Source of the DNA: Acidianus sp. HS-5
GTDB taxonomy: Archaea > Thermoproteota > Thermoprotei_A > Sulfolobales > Sulfolobaceae
Reading direction: 5' to 3'
Length of the DNA: 64,000 bases
Assembly: GCF_021655615.1 (NCBI RefSeq)
Contig: NZ_AP025245.1
Location: 1,922,001 to 1,986,000, forward strand
The notes under the pieces were generated by a model that saw only the letters and a program-made list of their open reading frames with translations, did no database searches and was not told where the DNA came from. The position numbers were made by a program, and so were the translations under genes. Position 1 is the first letter of the stretch, and each line of letters opens with the position of its first letter. Positions 56,728-64,000 of this stretch are shown here, piece after piece.

Positions 56728-58128
56728 ATGTATGATGTGGTAATAGTTGGTGGAGGGCCTGCTGGCTTATTTGCGGCATATGAACTAACTAATGCATTGC
56801 ATGGAAATCAAGAGTATAAAATATTGCTAGTTGATAAAGGAGTTAGAGCATCTAAAAGATCTTGCCCATTACTAACTCCAAAAGAAAAATGTACGTTTTG
56901 TAATCCCTGCCATATAAATTACGGAATTGGTGGAGCTGGAACTTTTAGCAGCGGAATAATAAATCTAAGGCCAGATATAGGAGGAGACTTACACGAGCTT
57001 ATGCGTAGTTGGGACGCAGCACAACAATTGATAAATTATGTAGATGACACATTTATTAAATTTGGAGCTCCTAAGGATAGATTATTCAAACCAGATCCTG
57101 AAAAAACAAAGGAAATCCAAAAAAAAGCAGCAAAAGTTGGTGCAGAATTCGTTCCGATAGTGCAAAGACATATTGGAACAGATAAGAGCCCACAAGTAAT
57201 AGAAAATTTAACCAATTATGTCGAGGAAAATGGAATAAAAATCTCTGAGTTAACAGATGTATATCAAATAGAAAAGACTGGGAATTCATTTAATCTGAAA
57301 ACAAGTAAAGGAGAAATTGAATCAAAAATAGTTTTAGTTGCGCCAGGAAGAGCAGGAGCAAAATGGTTCTACGAACAAACTAAAAAACTAGGCGTAGATA
57401 CTGTACCTGGACCTTTAGATATAGGGGTAAGAGTTGAAGTAGAATCTTTTGTCATGGATGAACTGACTACAGCAGTATGGGATCCAAAAATTATAATGTA
57501 TTCTAAAAAGTACGACGACAAAGTTAGAACATTCTGTGTAAATCCAAGAGGATTTATAATGAAGGAAGTTTATGACGATGGAACTATAGGTGTGAATGGA
57601 GAAACATATGTTGATAGAAAAAGTAATAATACAAATTTCGCATTTTTAGCTACAATAAAGCTTTCTGATCCACTGGAAGATACAATAGAATACGGAAAGA
57701 GCATTGCAAGGCTTATGACAAGACTTGGCGGTGAAAAACCCATACTTCAGCGTCTTATAGACTTTGAAAAAGGGAGAAGAAGCACATGGGAGAGAATTAA
57801 CAGATCAACTGTCAAACCAACTCTCAGAGATGTTACTCCAGGAGATATAAGTATGGGTCTTCCTTATAGGATAATTTCAGACCTTGTAGAAGGATTAGAA
57901 AGATTAGATAATATAGCATCAGGTATTTACTCTTCTAACACTTTACTTTACGCTCCAGAAATTAAGTATTATAGCGTAAAGACTGTAGTAGATAGTAATA
58001 TGGAGACTGTAGTAGATAATTTATTCGTAGCAGGCGATGGAGCAGGATTATCAAGAGGAATAAATGTTGCTGCCGCAACAGGTATCTTAGCTGCAAGAGG
58101 AATTATAAATAAGCTAGGTTTAAGCTAA
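56728..58128 (+). CDS. FAD-dependent dehydrogenase (COG2509 type) with Cys cluster
   Basis: 466 aa: Rossmann FAD motif VVIVGGGPAGLFAAYEL at the N terminus, then a cysteine segment (RSCPLLTPKEKCTFCNPCH, ~47-65) that could hold an Fe-S cluster (C, CxxCxxC), GIGGAGTFSSG (~70) and the second FAD motif LFVAGDGAGLSRGINVAAAT (~430). The family is conserved but without an established reaction; some members are annotated geranylgeranyl-reductase-like. ATG 56728 has a GGTGA site overlapping the purA end and is preferred over GTG 56719. Confidence 0.8.
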   Translation: MYDVVIVGGGPAGLFAAYELTNALHGNQEYKILLVDKGVRASKRSCPLLTPKEKCTFCNPCHINYGIGGAGTFSSGIINLRPDIGGDLHELMRSWDAAQQLINYVDDTFIKFGAPKDRLFKPDPEKTKEIQKKAAKVGAEFVPIVQRHIGTDKSPQVIENLTNYVEENGIKISELTDVYQIEKTGNSFNLKTSKGEIESKIVLVAPGRAGAKWFYEQTKKLGVDTVPGPLDIGVRVEVESFVMDELTTAVWDPKIIMYSKKYDDKVRTFCVNPRGFIMKEVYDDGTIGVNGETYVDRKSNNTNFAFLATIKLSDPLEDTIEYGKSIARLMTRLGGEKPILQRLIDFEKGRRSTWERINRSTVKPTLRDVTPGDISMGLPYRIISDLVEGLERLDNIASGIYSSNTLLYAPEIKYYSVKTVVDSNMETVVDNLFVAGDGAGLSRGINVAAATGILAARGIINKLGLS

Positions 58129-58159
58129 CGTTTTTATTTCAGATTATAAAGAACTATAT

Positions 58160-59131
58160 ATGCAGTTAGATGAAGTTGATAAAAATCTACTTATGGAATT
58201 AGAGTATCATTTTCCTTATTCTCCTACTCCATTTTACGAGATTTCTAGAAAGCTTGATATATCGGAAGATGAGACAATAGAGAGAATTAAAAAGCTTGTT
58301 GATGAAGAGATAGTAAAAAGAATTGGTATGTACATAAATTTTAGAGCTAAAGGAATGGAAGGAGCGTTAGTTGCAGCACAGATTCCTTTAGAGAATCTTG
58401 AAAAGTATAGAAGAATAGCTCTAGGTATCAGAGAATTAACTCACAACTTCATAAGAAATCATCCAAAATATAATGTTTGGCTTGTTATAAAAGCAGAAAA
58501 TAGAGAAAGACTTAATTCCAACATTAAAAACTTAATGGAAGAGGTTAACGCACAAGATTATGTTATATTATATTCTAAGAAATCACTCAAATTAAGTGTA
58601 AAGTATGATATAATTAGAGGAATCTCATGGAGTGAAAATACGGATGTGACATTACCAGAAAAAATACCAACTGCAGAAGAGCTAGGTATAAGTAAAGAAC
58701 TTCTAAAAGCTTTGTCAGTTCCTTTACCCATTACTGAGCATCCGTTTAAAGATATTGCTGAAAGATTCAATATGACGGAAGAGCAACTAATAGACTTAGT
58801 TAAAGAGTTAAAAGATAAGCATGTAGTAAAAGATTATGGAGCTACTTTAAATGGCGAAAAAGTAGGAATTAAGGAAAATGCAATGCTCCTTATTAACACA
58901 GGAAATATAGAGAAAGCTTGTGAAAATATAGCGCTTCACATAAATGAGGCTACACATGTTGTCTTAAGAGAAAGCAATAAGCCATGGGATTACTTATGCT
59001 ACTGCATGCTACATGGTAAGGATAAACAAGTTATTTTCGATGCAGTAAAGAAAGTTATAGGTGAAACTAGTGCGGAAAGTTATATGTTACTGTTTAGTTT
59101 AGAAAATTTAAAGCCAGGAATTGTCATGTAA
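58160..59131 (+). CDS. ahbAB: Siroheme decarboxylase, fused AhbA-AhbB
   Basis: Alternative heme pathway: removes two acetate carboxyls of siroheme to give didecarboxysiroheme. 323 aa made of two Lrp/AsnC-like halves, each a winged helix plus RAM-like domain. Half 1: KRIGMYINFRAKGMEG (~57) and THNFIRNHPKYNVWLVIKA (~94). Half 2: VKDYGATLNGEKVG (~219) and ATHVVLRESNKPWDYLCYCM (~271), the counterpart of the SHCY...WPYNL motif. Most organisms encode AhbA and AhbB separately. TTTTTATTTC ~25 nt upstream gives a leaderless mRNA. It overlaps convergent pheA by 8 nt. Confidence 0.82.
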   Translation: MQLDEVDKNLLMELEYHFPYSPTPFYEISRKLDISEDETIERIKKLVDEEIVKRIGMYINFRAKGMEGALVAAQIPLENLEKYRRIALGIRELTHNFIRNHPKYNVWLVIKAENRERLNSNIKNLMEEVNAQDYVILYSKKSLKLSVKYDIIRGISWSENTDVTLPEKIPTAEELGISKELLKALSVPLPITEHPFKDIAERFNMTEEQLIDLVKELKDKHVVKDYGATLNGEKVGIKENAMLLINTGNIEKACENIALHINEATHVVLRESNKPWDYLCYCMLHGKDKQVIFDAVKKVIGETSAESYMLLFSLENLKPGIVM

Positions 59132-59903
59132 CGTCATAACTGCCCTTAAATTTGAGCGAAGTTGTTACTTTTTTGAGCTCATTTAATAGATCTTTATCGA
59201 AAGTACCCTCATACTCTATATAAAAATAATAATGCCAAGGTATGCTTCTAACTGGCCTTGAATATATCATTTTCAGGTTTTTACTAAGGACATAAAATTT
59301 TTCTAAGACCTTATATAAACTCCCCGGTAAATCTGGAACAGTAAACAACATTATAGATCTTTCACCAGTTAAACTAACCTTTTTTGAAATTAGTGCAAAT
59401 TTTGTAATGTTACTATCATAATCTTGAACTTCATTGACTAAAATTTTTAATCCATAAAGCTTGGCAGCAAACTCTGAGCATAGGGCAGCAGAATTAGGAT
59501 CAGATATTGCTAATAAAGCTGCCTTAGAAGTACTTTCCACTGGTATTATATTATTTGTAACACCTAGTTCTAGAAGAGAATTTTGAGCCTCTTTATATGC
59601 ATATAAATGAGTATATATATTCTTTATCTTGTTTATATTAATATTCTCTTTAGAAGCTAAGACTAAATTAATTTTTAACTGTATAATTTTATTTACAAAT
59701 ATATCATCATACTCGAATAAATTATCTAAAGTCTCATTAACAGGGCCTTCTAAGCTATTCTCTATAGGAACTACCCCTAGCTTATCTTCAGAATTAATTC
59801 TATGAAATATTTCAGATATAGACTGAGATTCTATATATTTAGCATCACTAATTTTTAAAGCAGCTTCATGAGAAAAGCTTCCTTTAGGTCCTAGATAGTA
59901 AAT
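59124..59903 (-). CDS. pheA: Prephenate dehydratase, start codon unresolved
   Basis: Converts prephenate to phenylpyruvate. The frame reads IYYLGPKGSFSHEAA at its start, VPIENSLEGPVNETL (~58), the catalytic-type NITKFALIS (TRF-like, ~172) and an ACT domain with VPDLPGSLYKVLEKF and SRPVRSIPWHYYFYIEYEG for feedback by phenylalanine. No ATG, GTG or TTG occurs in frame between the upstream stop (59934-59936) and this homology; the nearest ATG (59908) is out of frame by one base. ATT 59903 is the first plausible codon. A single-base deletion, a rare start codon or a sequence error are the options. The frame also contains GTG 59540, but this would remove the catalytic domain. Confidence 0.75.
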   Translation of the reverse strand: MYYLGPKGSFSHEAALKISDAKYIESQSISEIFHRINSEDKLGVVPIENSLEGPVNETLDNLFEYDDIFVNKIIQLKINLVLASKENININKIKNIYTHLYAYKEAQNSLLELGVTNNIIPVESTSKAALLAISDPNSAALCSEFAAKLYGLKILVNEVQDYDSNITKFALISKKVSLTGERSIMLFTVPDLPGSLYKVLEKFYVLSKNLKMIYSRPVRSIPWHYYFYIEYEGTFDKDLLNELKKVTTSLKFKGSYDVT

Positions 59904-59946
59904 TCCATGTGGGTCCCACTCTTTGTTTTTTCTCTAAAATAAAAAT

Positions 59947-61164
59947 TTAATCTACAATCTTTGCATCTATTCCTTCCTTTGCCAAATCAAGAATTAATTG
60001 TCTTATAGCGTTCGTTGAAGATATTTCAAACATTACATATATCTTGGTATATCCTGGTTTTACATCACTACTTATTCTATCATGTACAACATCTATGATG
60101 TTTCCCCTAATTTTAGCAACATAACTCAGAACCTTATTCAAATATCCTGGCTTATCTGGTACTATTACTTTCACCTTTACGATACGCTTTATTTTATAAA
60201 GATTTTTCTCTATAATATGAGATAATAATGAAAGATCTACATTTCCTCCACTTAATATACTAACTACTTTTTGAGACGGATTAAGTTTTATTTTTGAAGA
60301 AAGTATTGCAGCCAACGATGCAGCTCCGGCTCCTTCTACAAGTGTCTTTGCCCTCTCTAGCAATAAGGACATTGCACATGCTATTTCATCATCATCAACT
60401 AATACAATATCATCCACTAACTCATTTATTATATCAAAAGTAAGTTCAGATGGATTTTTTACTAATATTCCATCAGCTATTGAATATGAAGGCTCTATAT
60501 CAGTTAGTCTACCAAGATCTTTTGAAATTTTTAAAGAAGGAGAAGCGGAAGATTGAACGCCTATTATTTTTATATTTCTATTTTTAGCTTTTAATGCTAT
60601 AGCTATTCCAGAAATTAAACCACCTCCGCCTACTGGTACTACTACTATATCAGGAGATATTTGCGATAAAGTTTCTAACCCTAGAGTGCCTTGACCTAAA
60701 ATAACGTTAATATCACCATATGGATGAACTAAAACTAAATTGCGTTCCTTTATCAATTCTTCAGCTTTACTCATACTTTCGTGCAAATACGATCCATAAA
60801 GTATAACTTCCGCTCCATAACCTTTTGTGGATAGATACTTTGAGATGGGAGCTGTTTCAGGCATAACTATTACTGATCTGATTCCTAAAACATTAGAAGC
60901 ATATGCAACACCTTGTGCATGGTTTCCCGCAGAAACAGCAATTACTCCTCTCTTCTTCTCTTCATCAGATAAAGAAAGTAACTTAGAAAATGCTCCCCTA
61001 ACTTTAAATGAGCCGGTTTTTTGTAAATTTTCTAGCTTTAAATAAACATTAGAATTTACCATTCTTGAAAATGTTGTTGAGTAATCTAATGGGGTCTCAT
61101 GAATATACGGAGATATTCTTTCTTTAATCTTAACTATTTCATCAAAGTATTTTATATACGTCAT
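59947..61164 (-). CDS. ilvA: Threonine ammonia-lyase with C-terminal ACT domain
   Basis: PLP enzyme making 2-oxobutanoate for isoleucine, or degrading threonine/serine. 405 aa: KLENLQKTGSFKVRGAFSKL (~44, Lys of the Schiff base), SAGNHAQGVAYAS (~79), the PLP phosphate loop VPVGGGGLISGIAIAL (~176) and EGAGAASLA (~275); an ACT-like domain (~325-405) suggests allosteric control. The short regulatory part resembles the TdcB/short-IlvA branch, so a catabolic role cannot be excluded. The start lies at the end of the guide RNA 61164-61213. Confidence 0.9.
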   Translation of the reverse strand: MTYIKYFDEIVKIKERISPYIHETPLDYSTTFSRMVNSNVYLKLENLQKTGSFKVRGAFSKLLSLSDEEKKRGVIAVSAGNHAQGVAYASNVLGIRSVIVMPETAPISKYLSTKGYGAEVILYGSYLHESMSKAEELIKERNLVLVHPYGDINVILGQGTLGLETLSQISPDIVVVPVGGGGLISGIAIALKAKNRNIKIIGVQSSASPSLKISKDLGRLTDIEPSYSIADGILVKNPSELTFDIINELVDDIVLVDDDEIACAMSLLLERAKTLVEGAGAASLAAILSSKIKLNPSQKVVSILSGGNVDLSLLSHIIEKNLYKIKRIVKVKVIVPDKPGYLNKVLSYVAKIRGNIIDVVHDRISSDVKPGYTKIYVMFEISSTNAIRQLILDLAKEGIDAKIVD

Positions 61165-61213
61165 CTGTAAACCCTGCCCTCATCACGCTTTCAGTGATCG
61201 AGAGAATCTTCAT
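61164..61213 (-). ncRNA. C/D box guide RNA bridging the HIT stop and ilvA start
   Basis: Minus strand: C box ATGAAGA (61207-61213), 12-nt guide, D' CTGA (61191-61194), 4-nt spacer, perfect C' box GTGATGA (61180-61186), 12-nt guide, and CAGA (61164-61167) in the D position instead of CTGA. The 12/12 spacing and C box are the same as in the sRNA at 6820. The TGA of D' is the stop codon of the HIT gene; the D-like box overlaps the first base of the ilvA ATG. Predicted targets by D+5: C in UGAUCGAGAGAA and C in UAAACCCUGCCC, RNAs not identified. Confidence 0.6.
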
Positions 61214-61715
61214 TACTAATAATATCATTAATAGTCTTTTTTAATTTTGCATAAGTGGTATCTAGATCCTCTGGTAGTACTTTTGTATTTGACAATACTG
61301 GCATAAAGTTAGCATCACCGTTCCATCTAGGAACAATGTGAACGTGAACATGAGCTTCAATGCCTGCACCTGCAGTCCTACCGATGTTTATACCTATGTT
61401 AAATCCATCAGGTGAATAAATTTTTCTAATTGACGATAATGTAATTTTAATTAATCTAAAAACATCTTGAGCTTCATTATTATCTAGTAAATCTATTGAC
61501 GAGACATGCCTATAAGGTACTATCATTACATGACCAGGATTATAAGGAAATCTATTAAGAATAATATAAGCATGCCTACTTCTATATACTATCAGATTCT
61601 TCTCATCTAAGTTTTGTTTAGGAAATTCACAAAATATACAAAAGCCTTCTTCTTTCTTGCTCTTAGATGAATCTGCTACATATTTAGATCTCCAAGGTGC
61701 CCATAGAAAATCCAT
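61191..61715 (-). CDS. HIT-family nucleotide hydrolase
   Basis: 174 aa histidine-triad protein: LWAPWRSKYV start, zinc-type CIFC (~26), NRFPYNPGHVMIVPYRHV (~53), NIGRTAGAGIEAHVHVHIVP (~110) with the HVHVH triad. This is the long branch related to Ap4A hydrolase/phosphorylase and Aprataxin-like enzymes; the exact substrate is unknown. Its last 20 bases form the 5' half of a C/D box sRNA, which constrains the C-terminal codons. Confidence 0.88.
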   Translation of the reverse strand: MDFLWAPWRSKYVADSSKSKKEEGFCIFCEFPKQNLDEKNLIVYRSRHAYIILNRFPYNPGHVMIVPYRHVSSIDLLDNNEAQDVFRLIKITLSSIRKIYSPDGFNIGINIGRTAGAGIEAHVHVHIVPRWNGDANFMPVLSNTKVLPEDLDTTYAKLKKTINDIISNEDSLDH

Positions 61716-61745
61716 AATATTGAAAATATTGGGAGTTTTAAAAAA

Positions 61746-62720
61746 TTATTCTTCTGCGTCCCTAATTCCTTCTTCCGTTATTGCAAATACTACTTCTCCT
61801 TCTGGTAAATGCGGCGCATCTACCATTCTAGCTATTCTTTTATTTCCTCTGCTTTTCTTAACTTGAATTCTTATCCCAGGTACATGATAAAGCGTATGAC
61901 CTCCTACTGCAACAGTCGGATCTCCGTAAAACATATCTGGCCTTGCCATGACTTGGTTAGTAATAATAACTGCCAAATCATATATTTCTGCTAACCTAGT
62001 TAATTGATGTAAATGCTTATTGAGTTTCTGTTGCCTTGCAGCCAAATTTTCTCTCCCAGTATATTCTGCTCTAAAATGCGAAGTAACTGAATCAACTATA
62101 ACGACCTTTACTGATGGATTTTTAGCTATAAATTCTTGCAAATCGTCTCCTATAGCTATTTGGTGATCCGAATTTATAGCTCTCATGTAATATATATTAT
62201 CCATAGCCGTGTCTGGATCTAGCCCAGCAGCCTTGGCCATAGATTCTATTCTTTCCCATCTAAAAGTACCTTCAGTATCAATATAAACTGCTTTTCCAGA
62301 TAATCCGCCTTTTTCAGGAGGCAATTGCACATTTACAGATATTTGATGGCATATCTGCGTCTTTCCAGATCCGAATTCTCCGAAAAATTCTGTCATTGTC
62401 CTAGTCTCTATTCCACCACCCAATAATCCATCCAAAGCTTGACTACTGGTAGTTATTTTCCTAACATTCATCCTCTCCTTTTTGACCTCTAGAGCTGTCT
62501 TAAACCTTATATCCAATGCGTCCCTAGCTTCTTTTATAATACGTTGTGCAGTGGTTAGGGGAATTCCTGCTGCAACACTAAGATCTTGCGGTGATGCTAC
62601 AGCTATTGCTTCGAGGCTGGAGTATCCTGCATCCGTTAGCTTATTTAATACAGCTTGACCTACTCCGCTAAGATCTTCGATGTTCTTAGGTTTTTTCTTT
62701 TCTTGAACTTGATCAGCCAA
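61746..62720 (-). CDS. radA: DNA recombinase RadA
   Basis: Archaeal Rad51/RecA homologue for strand exchange. 324 aa: N-terminal helix-hairpin-helix domain (GVGQAVLNKLTDAGY, ~20), Walker A GEFGSGKTQ (~111), Walker B VKVVIVDSVTSHFR (~200), loop L2 region around TNQVMARPDMFYG (~244) and GGHTLYHVPG. The TTG start at 62720 is supported by a GGTGA site 8 nt upstream and by the family N terminus; a TATA (AAATATATAATAG) lies ~45 nt upstream. Confidence 0.96.
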   Translation of the reverse strand: MADQVQEKKKPKNIEDLSGVGQAVLNKLTDAGYSSLEAIAVASPQDLSVAAGIPLTTAQRIIKEARDALDIRFKTALEVKKERMNVRKITTSSQALDGLLGGGIETRTMTEFFGEFGSGKTQICHQISVNVQLPPEKGGLSGKAVYIDTEGTFRWERIESMAKAAGLDPDTAMDNIYYMRAINSDHQIAIGDDLQEFIAKNPSVKVVIVDSVTSHFRAEYTGRENLAARQQKLNKHLHQLTRLAEIYDLAVIITNQVMARPDMFYGDPTVAVGGHTLYHVPGIRIQVKKSRGNKRIARMVDAPHLPEGEVVFAITEEGIRDAEE

Positions 62721-62770
62721 TTTTATTCACCTTTCTAAACTTAGAACTTCAACAACTACTATTATATATT

Positions 62771-63295
62771 TTATCCACCCTTCCTTAAATACCATCCTAT
62801 ATCTAATTCTGGTATTATCAGCGTACTATTTTCGAACCGTTTAACTTTAACATATGCAATAAATTCTCCATATTTATTTACCACTATTGCTCTATCAAAA
62901 GTAATTTTTTTATTAATATTTACTGTATTGCCATAAATTAATTTATTTATAATTTTTTCATTTAATCTTATAGTTTTTTTACAAAACATAGCGAGTATAT
63001 TACCAAGAGGTATTAAAGGAAGTACCTTTCTTGAGTTAAATATCTTTAAAATTGGAGTACCTATCATATATGGATATAAATCTATTTCTGATATCTTACT
63101 AATAATATCAGTAAAATCTGATGTAGATATGCTTACTTGTGAAAATTTCTCTCCTAACAATTCGTATACATGATACTTAGAAAAGTAGTTATAAATAGCA
63201 TCACGCTCGCAATCAAATCTTCCTAAAATATTATCTATAATATCTAGAAATTCGTAAATAGTGAGACTTTTCACTCGCATTTCTTGAGATGGCAT
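62771..63295 (-). CDS. PUA-like RNA-binding partner of the m5C methyltransferase (COG3270-like)
   Basis: 174 aa, N-terminal helical region and a C-terminal PUA-like fold ending FIAYVKVKRFENSTLIIPELDIGWYLR (split ~150-172). Proteins of this kind follow NSUN-type RNA methyltransferases in many archaea and presumably bind the RNA substrate. It overlaps the methyltransferase by 25 nt if ATG 63295 is used; an in-frame ATG five codons further in is possible. Function is inferred from neighbourhood. Confidence 0.65.
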   Translation of the reverse strand: MPSQEMRVKSLTIYEFLDIIDNILGRFDCERDAIYNYFSKYHVYELLGEKFSQVSISTSDFTDIISKISEIDLYPYMIGTPILKIFNSRKVLPLIPLGNILAMFCKKTIRLNEKIINKLIYGNTVNINKKITFDRAIVVNKYGEFIAYVKVKRFENSTLIIPELDIGWYLRKGG

Positions 63296-64000
63296 ACAAA
63301 AAATCCCTCTGTTCCATTCTTATGAGGATAAAATCTAATACAATTAGATACCTCTTCATTAAATGAGATACCATTATAATCTATAATTCCACTTTCTGCA
63401 GGATATCCGGAAATTTTCACGGTTTTCATTCCGAGTTCCTCGATAGCAAAATTAATTACCATTTCATCTTCCTCTGGAGCTATACTACAAGTAGAATATA
63501 CAAGATCGCCCCCTTTCTTAAGCAACTTGTATGCAATAGAAATCATCTGGAGCTGAATTGCGCTAAAATTCTTTAAATCCGAAATAGAAGTTTTGGTCTT
63601 TCTAGATTGATCTATAGGAATTAATCCTTCTCCTGAACAAGGAGCATCTAGAAGAATTTTATCAAAATTAAGTTTAGTTTTTTCTAAAGTTCTAACATCC
63701 GACCTTATTAGTAAAATATTAAGAGCACTCATTCTAGTAATATTTGATAAAAGAGGTGTAATTCTTAGTCTGGATTTTTCCACTGCAAGTATTAGACCTT
63801 TATTGCTCATAAGCTGAGATAATTGAGTAGTTTTACCACCTGGCGCAGCGGCCATATCTAATACAGTATCTGAAGCTGAAGGATTAAGAACATAAGCGGG
63901 AACCATTGATGCTAATCCTTGAATATAATAATAACCTTGCAAATACTCAATTGTTGCCCCTAAAGAGGGTTTAGATGGCATTCTCTTTATTACATAACCA
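63271..64000 (-). CDS. tRNA/rRNA cytosine-C5 methyltransferase (NSUN/RsmB family), 5' end cut by window
   Basis: SAM-dependent RNA m5C methyltransferase; at least 243 residues are present and the frame is open to the window end (GYVIKR precedes MPSKP), so the true start is outside. Visible: LGATIEYLQGYYYIQ (substrate side), SAM motif I LDMAAAPGGKT (~47 of the visible part), LLDAPCSGEG (~116, motif IV cysteine) and VYSTCSIAPEEDE (~167, catalytic motif VI cysteine). The target base is not determined. Overlaps its PUA partner. Confidence 0.9.
   Translation of the reverse strand, partial: GYVIKRMPSKPSLGATIEYLQGYYYIQGLASMVPAYVLNPSASDTVLDMAAAPGGKTTQLSQLMSNKGLILAVEKSRLRITPLLSNITRMSALNILLIRSDVRTLEKTKLNFDKILLDAPCSGEGLIPIDQSRKTKTSISDLKNFSAIQLQMISIAYKLLKKGGDLVYSTCSIAPEEDEMVINFAIEELGMKTVKISGYPAESGIIDYNGISFNEEVSNCIRFYPHKNGTEGFFVCHLKKCE

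Overview
The window is chromosomal DNA of a crenarchaeon of the order Sulfolobales, AT-rich (roughly one third G+C by eye) and densely coded on both strands. The evidence is a reverse gyrase next to a Cdc48/VAT ATPase, two of the three Sulfolobales PCNA subunits, the order-typical RNA polymerase subunit Rpo13, a split largest RNA polymerase subunit with an unsplit RpoB, a cbf5 gene interrupted by a tiny archaeal intron, tRNA genes with introns after position 37, leaderless promoters with a TATA box about 25 nt before the start codon, and GGTGA-type ribosome binding sites inside operons. Acidianus, Sulfurisphaera or a close relative would fit, but the genus cannot be fixed from this sequence. 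There are no insertion sequences, CRISPR arrays or clear proviruses; this is core genome with a few odd corners.

Layout. 1-6.9 kb: reverse gyrase (cut by the window start), divergent from cdc48-apgM, with a C/D box sRNA on the apgM stop codon. 6.9-10.4 kb (minus): rps6e, aIF2-gamma, PIN protein, rpo7, spt4, dephospho-CoA kinase. 10.4-16.5 kb: cbiX-rnhA, rps15, PCNA3 with two core-MetE proteins (one without zinc ligands), cbiA, a membrane protein. 16.6-20.5 kb: a secreted orphan, then the riboflavin operon ribB-ribC-ribH-arfA ending in an amidohydrolase of the deaminase class. 20.5-27.9 kb: PCNA1-Rpo13-membrane HerA-like ATPase, then lhr2, L14e, cbf5 (intron), a methyltransferase. 27.9-29.0 kb: a gene-poor pocket with two tRNA-Ser genes in mirror orientation, a tRNA-Asp and a decayed ORF. 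29.1-40.6 kb (minus): the classical rpo-str operon (rpoH-B-A1-A2-L30e-nusA-S12-S7-EF1A-S10), broken between S12 and S7 by one gene on the opposite strand. 40.6-49.3 kb: malic enzyme, aIF5B, ndk/L24e/S28e, pyrimidine salvage (upp, cdd) with gatB, then a tight four-gene operon ending in the riboflavin reductase arfC. 49.3-59.1 kb: a Tes-like radical SAM protein, thiL, tRNA-Thr, purB, two purP paralogues, purA, a COG2509 flavoprotein and a fused siroheme decarboxylase. 59.1-64 kb (minus): pheA (no normal start codon), ilvA, HIT protein, radA, and an RNA m5C methyltransferase (cut by the window end) with its PUA partner.

How the genes fit together. Information processing dominates (transcription, translation, sliding clamps, helicases, RadA), interleaved with cofactor genes: riboflavin at two loci, cobalamin/siroheme/heme (cbiX, cbiA, ahbAB), CoA, thiamine, and the last steps of purine synthesis (purB, purP, purA). 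The points most worth following are the amidohydrolase at the end of the riboflavin operon, the arfC operon with a zinc-less metallo-beta-lactamase-like protein and a tiny cysteine-rich protein, small guide RNAs built into gene ends, and several gene pairs in which one copy appears to have lost its catalytic site or diverged. All family assignments are from reading motifs by eye; no database search was run.
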